64,000 nt of DNA from Acidovorax sp. Root219 (GTDB lineage: Bacteria; Pseudomonadota; Gammaproteobacteria; Burkholderiales; Burkholderiaceae_C). The translations under genes and the position numbers were made by a program. Shown here in pieces: positions 58,252 through 64,000 of the stretch. Position 1 is the first letter of the stretch, and each line of letters begins with the position of its first letter. The stretch lies in contig NZ_LMIJ01000014.1 in the NCBI RefSeq assembly GCF_001428665.1, positions 91,244 through 155,243 on the forward strand, given 5' to 3'. The notes under the pieces were generated by a model. That model made no database searches. It saw only the letters and a list, made by a program, of their open reading frames with translations, and had not been told where the DNA came from.

Positions 58252-59178
58252 TCAGTAGCCTCGTGGACGAATCGTCACCTTTCCTGATCTTTGCAGCTCT
58301 CGCCAAAACTCCAGGTGCTCTGAGGGTGAGTCTGCATCGGTCCAGTAGGGAGCAGGCCAATTCTCTTCCGAAGCGTCATCGTCTTCTCCATAGCTTCCTG
58401 CTGGGGTGGGTGCTACCCGGAGACTTGCGCTGAGATCGTGGATGCCCATCTGCTTTAACACGGACTCGGGCGTGACCCTAAGCTGCTGTCCCAGGCGCTC
58501 CAGTACTTCCTGCACCTTGGCCAGGTCATACGGTTCTTCGGGACAATGGTCCCAAGTCAATTTAAAGACGACGTCGCTGATTTGCATTGTCAGTTCGAGG
58601 CCATCCTCGCTGGTGACAACAAACAGCATGTGCTCATGGTCCAGGTCGCCGAGTGCTGCACGGCGGATTCTCCGAAACTCGGCAAAATTCCGCCGCACTT
58701 CAACGGTCTGGTCCACCGACAAAATTCTGGGTGGAACAGGAGCGATGCCGATCTTGCCGTGGCGAGCCTCCAAGCCTTTGAGTTCGACGACCAGATCTTC
58801 AAACACCTTCACGTACTGCTGGCGATCAAAGACAAATTCGCGCGGCTTGGAGTGGCCGTCTTTTGTATTTGCCAAATAGTCATATGGCTCTTCGGGGAAC
58901 TCCCACCGAACCGATGTGCCGTCCACCGTCATGAGGGTGGGCTCATTGATCCGGGCACATCCAGGGGTTCCACACTCGCAATTGAAAGGCCAGATTTCGC
59001 CCGAGATCAGTCCAAAGCCATAAACCTCCAAGGCTTCAAACGGATAGTCCTTGAATTTTTCAATGTACGGGTCTGCGTCAATGACGGGTACGACATGCAC
59101 AAGCACGTACGGTCCCGACAATCGATTTCTCTCGGGCACCTCTTCTGTTTGAATTTCAAAGCGCAGCGTGGACGTCAT
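58252..59178 (-). CDS. Orphan hypothetical protein (308 aa)
   Basis: The protein starts MTSTLRFEIQTEEVPERNRL at ATG 59178. The sequence is acidic and soluble, with a Cys cluster FNCECGTPGCARI that could bind a metal. Other segments (VRWEFPEEPYDYL, DRQQYVKVFEDLV, DDDASEENWPAPYW) fit no family I know. Lower GC than the neighbours suggests a foreign origin. It might be an immunity or accessory protein, but nothing in context shows this. Confidence 0.65.
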   Translation of the reverse strand: MTSTLRFEIQTEEVPERNRLSGPYVLVHVVPVIDADPYIEKFKDYPFEALEVYGFGLISGEIWPFNCECGTPGCARINEPTLMTVDGTSVRWEFPEEPYDYLANTKDGHSKPREFVFDRQQYVKVFEDLVVELKGLEARHGKIGIAPVPPRILSVDQTVEVRRNFAEFRRIRRAALGDLDHEHMLFVVTSEDGLELTMQISDVVFKLTWDHCPEEPYDLAKVQEVLERLGQQLRVTPESVLKQMGIHDLSASLRVAPTPAGSYGEDDDASEENWPAPYWTDADSPSEHLEFWRELQRSGKVTIRPRGY

Positions 59179-59515
59179 TTCCAATCTCGTTAGCTCAATA
59201 ACGGATTGCCATTTTGCCCGAGGCTCGCGTGCTGTACCGCAAACAGGTGGTACAAATGGGCACCTCTCCCTACCCGCCGCATTTGGCGCCTCATAAAAAT
59301 CAATGACTTACAACACCGAAATGTGAATTTTCGGGGGTTTTGAGAGGTCCCCAAATGAAACCGATGGATTTCGTGCCATGGCAAGGCGCCAACCGCAGGG
59401 ATAGCCCATGCCATCGAGAGGATTTGCAATGCAGCCACAGTGCGAAAGACGCGGTTTCAGTACCACTTATTTGTGGGACTGCACACCAGACGGTCGCCAA
59501 TGACCTGAGTATTGT
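59179..59515. other. Intergenic region, nothing recognised
   Basis: 337 bases between the orphan protein and the isocitrate lyase family gene. Base composition changes from lower to higher GC across it. I see no coding sequence, no clear hairpin terminator and no repeat. The promoter of the orphan gene should be at its left end. Confidence 0.6.
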
Positions 59516-60379
59516 CTATTCATACTTTCGCCCCTGTTCCATCAACTCAGATGTTCCGATCAACGCGTTCAGGCCGTCGAAGTCCAGCATGCGCTCCTTG
59601 AACGGCGCCGTGGTCTGGTGGGCCTGCAGGCTGGCGTAGTAGCCCCGCAGGGTGTGGGCCACGGCGCGCGCCGTGCCGCCCGGGAAGATGGCGATGCGAA
59701 AGCCGCGCTGCCCAAGCTCCTGCGCGCTTTGCACCGGGGTCTTGCCGCCTTCGACCATGTTGGCCAGCAGCGGAATGCGGTGGGCAAAGCGTTCACAGGC
59801 CGCATCCATCTGCTCCGGGGTGCGCAGGGCTTCGATGAAGAGCGCATCCACCCCGCACTCCAGATACTGCTCGGCCCGGTTGAACGCAGCCTCGATGCCC
59901 TCGACCGCCAGCGCATCGGTGCGTGCCAGCACCAAGGTGTGGGAATGGTGGCGCGCGTCGAGCGCGGCGCGCAGTTTGCCCACCATTTCGGCGGCAGGCA
60001 CCACGCTCTTGCCGTCCAGGTGGCCGCAGCGCTTGGGAAAACCCTGGTCCTCGATCTGCACCATGGCGGCGCCCGCGCGCTCGAAGCCGCGCACCGTGCG
60101 CTGCACGTTCAGGGCGTTGCCGAAACCCGTGTCGGCATCGACGATCACCGGCGTGCGCACCCGCTCGGTGATGCGCGCCAGGGTGTCCTCCACCTCGGTG
60201 TAGGTGGTCAGGCCCACGTCGGAGCGGCCCAGCCGGGTGTAGGCGATGGAGGCACCCGAGAGGTACAGCGCCTGGAAGCCCGCCTGCTCTGCCACCAGGG
60301 CGCTCAGCGCGTCGTAGACGCCAGGGGCCAGCAGGATCTGCGGCTGTTGCAGCCGTTCGTGCAAGGAAATCGTGGTCAT
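59516..60379 (-). CDS. Isocitrate lyase/PEP mutase family protein
   Basis: The 287-aa protein starts MTTISLHERLQQPQILLAPG at ATG 60379, which overlaps the stop of the FAD gene. The fold has GVYDALSALVAEQAGFQALY, a metal site VIVDADTGFGN, and IEDQGFPKRCGHLDGKSVV with the loop Cys of the family. Members are carboxy-lyases acting on 2-methylisocitrate, oxaloacetate or 2,3-dimethylmalate-like acids. Last in the hydantoinase operon, it may cleave a C4-C7 acid made upstream. Confidence 0.9.
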   Translation of the reverse strand: MTTISLHERLQQPQILLAPGVYDALSALVAEQAGFQALYLSGASIAYTRLGRSDVGLTTYTEVEDTLARITERVRTPVIVDADTGFGNALNVQRTVRGFERAGAAMVQIEDQGFPKRCGHLDGKSVVPAAEMVGKLRAALDARHHSHTLVLARTDALAVEGIEAAFNRAEQYLECGVDALFIEALRTPEQMDAACERFAHRIPLLANMVEGGKTPVQSAQELGQRGFRIAIFPGGTARAVAHTLRGYYASLQAHQTTAPFKERMLDFDGLNALIGTSELMEQGRKYE

Positions 60380-61782
60380 GGGATGTGGCCCGTGGAGGGA
60401 CGAAGCAGGTGTGCGGCGGTATGGGCCGCCAGGTAACCGCCGGCCACTGCGCTCAACAGGCCGTTGCCCGAGAGGTAGCCCCAGACGGCATCGCCCGAGA
60501 CGCCGCGCGCCGCGCCGCCGGCCGCCAGCAGGTTGGGAAACGGGCAGCCTGCGGTGTCGAGTACCCGGCATTGCGCGTCGATATCTAGGCCGCCCTGGGT
60601 ATGGAACAGTGCTCCTGTGACCTTCACGGCGCAGAACGGTGCCTGCAGCGGCCGGGCTTCCGGACGCGGGTACGGGCCCTGCCCCCCGATGGTGGCCGCC
60701 AGCGCGGCCTCATCACAGCCGATCACGGCCGCGAGGGCCTGCACGCTGTCGCAATGCTTCACGGCGCCCGCAGCCTCGGCATCCACGAAGTCCGGAAAGC
60801 CGCGCGCCAGCGCCAGGAGGGGCGCGTCGAACACATTCCAGGCCACGCCACCCGGTTGCGCCAGCACATGCACCGAGGCCTCCGAGTAGCCCTGCGTCTC
60901 GTCGTGGAAGCGCCGGCCCAGCGCGTTGACCTGCAGGCCCCCCTCCATCATCAGCGCCCACGAGATCAGAGCGCCCTGGGGAATGGCCCAGGAGCCATGG
61001 CCCTGGTAGCCGCCCAGGTCGGCCAGGCGCGCACCGAGGGCACGGCCCCAGGCGATGGCGCTGCCGTCGTTGCCCGTGTGGCCGGCGAACAGGGCATCGC
61101 GCATATCGGGCAGCAACTCGCGCACCATGGCGGCGTTGCCGCCAAAGCCGTTGCAGGCCAGGATGGCCGCGTCGCACGACAGGTGTTCCAGCCGGCCGCC
61201 GGGCCGCTCGTAGCCCACGCCGATCACCAGGCCGGTGTCGTCCGCCCACAACTCGCGCACGGTGGCATCGGTCACCAGGGGGATGTCGGCCGCCGCGACG
61301 GCATTGGCCAGGCGGCCCATCAGGCCCACCCCGGTCTTCTCGGGCACCGCATGCATACGGCGCACGCTGTGGCCGGGGTACAGAAAGCCGTCTAGCACCT
61401 GCCACTGCAGGCCGTGGCGCTGCTGCAGCGCATCGAGCGCGGGGCCGATGGCCCGGGCATAGGCCTGCACCAGCTGCGGCGCCGCCCTGCCCTTGGCCTT
61501 GGCGCTGATGTCGGCGGCAAAGCGCTCGGGGCTGTCGTCAATGCCCAGTTCCTTCTGCACCCGCGTGGCCGGTGCCGGGATGAAGCCCGAGGACAGGGCC
61601 GAGGAGCCCGTGGGCGTGGCATCGCGCTCCAGTACGGCGCATTCGACACCCAGGTCGTGCAGCATCAGCGCGGCCGTCAGGCCGCAGGCGCCGCCGCCAA
61701 CGATGGCCACGGGCACATGGTTGCCCTGCGCGGCCGCGGGCATCCGGTCGGCGCGGCGAATGTTGGGCAGCGTGCCCGTCAT
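60376..61782 (-). CDS. FAD-binding dehydrogenase (flavocytochrome c/fumarate reductase-like)
   Basis: The 468-aa flavoprotein has the FAD motif VAIVGGGACGLTAALMLHDL near the start, then GSSALSSGFIPAPATRVQKE, AILACNGFGGNAAMVRELLP and the C-terminal FAD block NLLAAGGAARGVSGDAVWGY. This organisation is that of flavocytochrome c and 3-ketosteroid dehydrogenase-type enzymes that desaturate or reduce a carbonyl-activated bond. It overlaps both neighbours by four bases, so it is in the catabolic operon. The substrate is unknown. Confidence 0.9.
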   Translation of the reverse strand: MTGTLPNIRRADRMPAAAQGNHVPVAIVGGGACGLTAALMLHDLGVECAVLERDATPTGSSALSSGFIPAPATRVQKELGIDDSPERFAADISAKAKGRAAPQLVQAYARAIGPALDALQQRHGLQWQVLDGFLYPGHSVRRMHAVPEKTGVGLMGRLANAVAAADIPLVTDATVRELWADDTGLVIGVGYERPGGRLEHLSCDAAILACNGFGGNAAMVRELLPDMRDALFAGHTGNDGSAIAWGRALGARLADLGGYQGHGSWAIPQGALISWALMMEGGLQVNALGRRFHDETQGYSEASVHVLAQPGGVAWNVFDAPLLALARGFPDFVDAEAAGAVKHCDSVQALAAVIGCDEAALAATIGGQGPYPRPEARPLQAPFCAVKVTGALFHTQGGLDIDAQCRVLDTAGCPFPNLLAAGGAARGVSGDAVWGYLSGNGLLSAVAGGYLAAHTAAHLLRPSTGHIP

Positions 61783-62408
61783 GGCGTGCCCGCCGCCAGC
61801 GCAGCCATGAACTCTGCGCAGCCCAGCACCTGAGCCACGGTGGCCATGTCGGCCAGCGCGGTGTCGTGCACGTCCTGGCGGAAGGCGGCGCAGCCGTCCG
61901 ACAGCACCAGGGTGCGGTAGTCGCGCATGTGGGCATCGCGCACCGTGCTGGCCACCCCGCCGTTGGTGACGATGCCGCACACAGCCACGGTATCGATACC
62001 GGCGCGGCGCAGCACCCAGTCGAGCTGGGTGTTGAAAAAAGCCGAATAGGCCACCTTGCACACCGAGAGGTCCACCCAGGGCGCGATCTCGGGCACATGG
62101 GCCTGCCCCCGGCTGCCGGGCGCGAAGTCTCCGCGCCGCAGGAAGGGCCGCAAGGTCTTGAGGTGGGGAGAGACCATGGGCTCGCCCTGTGCGTCGGGCC
62201 ACAGCGTGAACTGGCTGCCTGCGACCAGGCCGTCCCCGGCCTTGACGGATGTGGCCACCTGCGCCACACGCGCCGGCAAGGCCTGCGCAGCCGGGCTCAC
62301 CGCGCCGCCGCGCGCATAGGCCCCGTCGGCCGCGAGAAAGTCGTTCTGCAGGTCGATGATGACCAGCGCCACGCGCCGGGTGTGCAGGGGAGCTGCGGCG
62401 GCGGTCAT
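61779..62408 (-). CDS. Isochorismatase-fold cysteine hydrolase (N-carbamoylsarcosine amidase-like)
   Basis: The 209-aa hydrolase has the catalytic triad of the family: Asp in VALVIIDLQNDFL, Lys in DLSVCKVAYSAFF and Cys in VAVCGIVTNGGVASTVRDAH. Members cleave amides or carbamoyl groups. The gene overlaps hyuA upstream and the FAD gene downstream. With a hydantoinase next to it, hydrolysis of an N-carbamoyl amino acid is a plausible second step, as in creatinine or hydantoin degradation. Confidence 0.9.
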   Translation of the reverse strand: MTAAAAPLHTRRVALVIIDLQNDFLAADGAYARGGAVSPAAQALPARVAQVATSVKAGDGLVAGSQFTLWPDAQGEPMVSPHLKTLRPFLRRGDFAPGSRGQAHVPEIAPWVDLSVCKVAYSAFFNTQLDWVLRRAGIDTVAVCGIVTNGGVASTVRDAHMRDYRTLVLSDGCAAFRQDVHDTALADMATVAQVLGCAEFMAALAAGTP

Positions 62409-64000
62409 GCGGAACGCACCAGAAGATTGCCCAGCGTATCCACTGTGGCGTGAAAGCCCGGCTCCAGCCACACCGTGGTGTCGGGCTGTTCCAGGATGGC
62501 CGGACCATCGATGCGGGCGCCCACCGGCAGCTCCAGCCGCGCATGGCGCGCCGCATCCCACCACTGGCCGGCATGGAACACGCGCTGCACGCCCAACGAA
62601 GGGTTCAGCGTGGTCGATTGCGGGGCCAGCACCGTGAGGTCGAACTTGGGGCGCACACCCACGCGGGCGTAGCGCAGGTTCATCACCCGCACGGCGATGC
62701 CGTCGAGCACGCGGCCGAAGGCGGCGCGGTAGGCGGCCTCGAAAGCCGCCTGGATGCCCTCGCGGTGGAGTGCCTCCGTGGCGAGCGGCACCTGCACGGT
62801 GTGCGTCTGCCCGGCATAGAGCATATCCAGCGCAATGACCTCTTGCACCTGCACGAACTGCACACCGGCCGAGTCCAGCCGCTGCTGGCAGGCAGCCGAC
62901 AGGGCCTGCACGCGCTGTCGCAGGTCGGCCACGTCCAGGTCTGCCAGGGGTTTGTTCAGGGTCTGCACCGCGTCATGGCGCATGTCGGCCATCACGCAGC
63001 CGAGGGCAGAGGTGACGCCGGGGTAACGCGGCACGATGCCCGTGCCCACGCCCACCTCGCGCATCATGGCGCAGACATGCAGCGCGCCCCCACCGCCGAA
63101 GGGCATGTAGGCGAACTGGCGCGGGTCGTGCCCGCGCTCGATGGAGACCACGCGCACGGCGCCGGCCATCTTGGCATTGGCCACGGTGAGGATGGCCTCG
63201 GCCGCCGCCATCACCTCCAGGCCCAGGGGCTGGGCCACGTGGGTCTCGATGGCGTCGCGGGACTTGCCTGCATCCATGGCGGCGAGCAGCCCGCCACCCA
63301 GCGGCCGGTCGGCCGCGATGCGGCCCAGCAGCACGTTGGCATCGGTCACCGTGGGCCGGGTGTTGCCGCGCCCGTAGCAGGCGGGGCCGGGGATACTACC
63401 AGCCGACTCTGGGCCCACCTGCAGCATGCCGCTGGCATCCACCGAGGCGATGGAGCCTCCACCGGCGCCAATGGTCTCGATCTGGATCATGGGCGAGCGC
63501 ACCACCATGCCGAATTCGATGGAGGTCTGCGCCGCCAGTGCCGCCTCGCCGCCTGCCACCAGCGACACGTCGAACGAGGTGCCGCCCATGTCACCCGTGA
63601 TGGCATCCGGGAAGCCCGCCGCCCGCGCGATGGCCGCACAGGCGATCACCCCCGCCGCCGGGCCCGACAGCGCCGTGCGCACCGGCACGTCGCAGGCGGT
63701 CTGGCGCGACATGACGCCGCCGTTGCTCTGCACAATGAGCAACTCGCCCGCGAAGCCCTGGGCGCGCAGGTCGCCCTCCAGCCGCTCCAGGTAGCTGCCC
63801 ACCACGGGCTGCAAGGCGGCGTTGAGCGTGGCGGTGGAGCAGCGCTCGAACTCGCGGATCTCGGGCAGCACCTCGCTGGCCGCCGTCACATGCGGGTTGG
63901 GCCAGAGGCTGCGCACGGCGGCCACGGCGGCCTGCTCGTTGGCCGGGTTGGCATAGGTGTTGATGAAGAACACGCAGACCGCTTCGCAGCCCGCGTCCAG
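62405..64000 (-). CDS. Hydantoinase/oxoprolinase family protein, HyuA-like, 5' end beyond the window
   Basis: The visible 531 residues are the C-terminal and middle parts of an N-methylhydantoinase A-type protein; the frame runs off the right edge. Motifs are GDMGGTSFDVSLVAGGEAAL, GAGGGSIASVDASGMLQVGP, GPACYGRGNTRPTVTDANVL and FAYMPFGGGGALHVCAMMRE, all standard for the ATP-dependent HyuA/acetophenone carboxylase family. HyuB is usually the partner; it is not inside this window and may lie upstream. It heads, as far as can be seen, the catabolic operon with an isochorismatase-type hydrolase. Confidence 0.92.
   Translation of the reverse strand: MDAGCEAVCVFFINTYANPANEQAAVAAVRSLWPNPHVTAASEVLPEIREFERCSTATLNAALQPVVGSYLERLEGDLRAQGFAGELLIVQSNGGVMSRQTACDVPVRTALSGPAAGVIACAAIARAAGFPDAITGDMGGTSFDVSLVAGGEAALAAQTSIEFGMVVRSPMIQIETIGAGGGSIASVDASGMLQVGPESAGSIPGPACYGRGNTRPTVTDANVLLGRIAADRPLGGGLLAAMDAGKSRDAIETHVAQPLGLEVMAAAEAILTVANAKMAGAVRVVSIERGHDPRQFAYMPFGGGGALHVCAMMREVGVGTGIVPRYPGVTSALGCVMADMRHDAVQTLNKPLADLDVADLRQRVQALSAACQQRLDSAGVQFVQVQEVIALDMLYAGQTHTVQVPLATEALHREGIQAAFEAAYRAAFGRVLDGIAVRVMNLRYARVGVRPKFDLTVLAPQSTTLNPSLGVQRVFHAGQWWDAARHARLELPVGARIDGPAILEQPDTTVWLEPGFHATVDTLGNLLVRSA

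Noticed and set aside
1-64000. tRNA, rRNA and CRISPR arrays
   Set aside because: I saw no cloverleaf-type sequence, no rRNA stretch and no regularly spaced repeats. A covariance search would be needed to exclude small RNAs.

Overview
The window is about 67% GC by eye, with dense runs of overlapping genes. It carries catabolic CoA clusters, a Bug-type solute receptor, a KfrA-like protein and other families typical of Burkholderiales. I read it as a Comamonadaceae chromosome (Acidovorax-like). That placement is inference from gene content; no rRNA, tRNA or CRISPR array is visible.

Layout. 1-9.3 kb: a leftward acyl-CoA catabolic operon (FadB-like fusion, thiolase, two acyl-CoA dehydrogenases, CaiB-type CoA transferase, Bug receptor, frameshifted nitronate monooxygenase, start of etfB), with a divergent LysR gene that probably controls it. 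10.3-12.0 kb: a SUKH/SMI1 protein and a secreted protein. 12.0-16.6 kb: accessory DNA holding a tyrosine recombinase, a KfrA-like protein with a perfect operator, a SHOCT protein, and a 1,435-bp element flanked by dif-like 17-bp direct repeats. 16.7-21.6 kb: two GGDEF/EAL c-di-GMP proteins. 21.7-29.8 kb: SDR, MATE, an internally deleted MaoC gene, MFS, MarR, thioesterase, GloA, an orphan protein and an OmpA-like protein. 29.8-38.1 kb: ChaC-like, SodC, a molybdenum hydroxylase operon under TetR, PdxH, an AEC transporter, and an aspartate carbamoyltransferase with an N-terminal helix-turn-helix. 38.3-42.8 kb: TonB receptor, YfiR and GGDEF-EAL operon. 42.8-46.3 kb: quinone oxidoreductase, ester cyclase, LysR, then methionine aminopeptidase coupled to a ParD-like protein. 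46.4-52.5 kb: a zinc-uptake locus (ZnuD-like receptor, DUF2946, DUF3299, small Cys/His protein, ABC permease and ATPase, Zur-like regulator). 52.6-55.1 kb: AraC, methyltransferase, MsrA. 55.1-59.2 kb: lower-GC DNA with an AlgJ/AlgI-like O-acetylation pair and an orphan protein. 59.5-64.0 kb: an operon of HyuA, an isochorismatase-fold hydrolase, an FAD dehydrogenase and a PEP-mutase/isocitrate-lyase family enzyme, cut by the right edge.

The most remarkable feature is the 1,435-bp element at 15166-16617. Its left end starts inside a gene resembling the VC1465/XafT family of Xer recombination activation factors, with no usable full-length start. Its right end carries a Shine-Dalgarno sequence, ATG ACT and then the same 17 bases in the same frame. 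Joining the ends across the repeat, as in an excised circle or a tandem array, rebuilds a complete 214-codon reading frame whose ATG overlaps the stop of the preceding ORF. The left site matches the E. coli dif XerD box plus central region (17 of 17), while the right site lacks a recognisable XerD box. The element contains no replication or coat gene but is rich in hairpins. I infer a minimal Xer-dependent (IMEX or satellite-like) element whose recombination factor is complete only after excision or tandem duplication.
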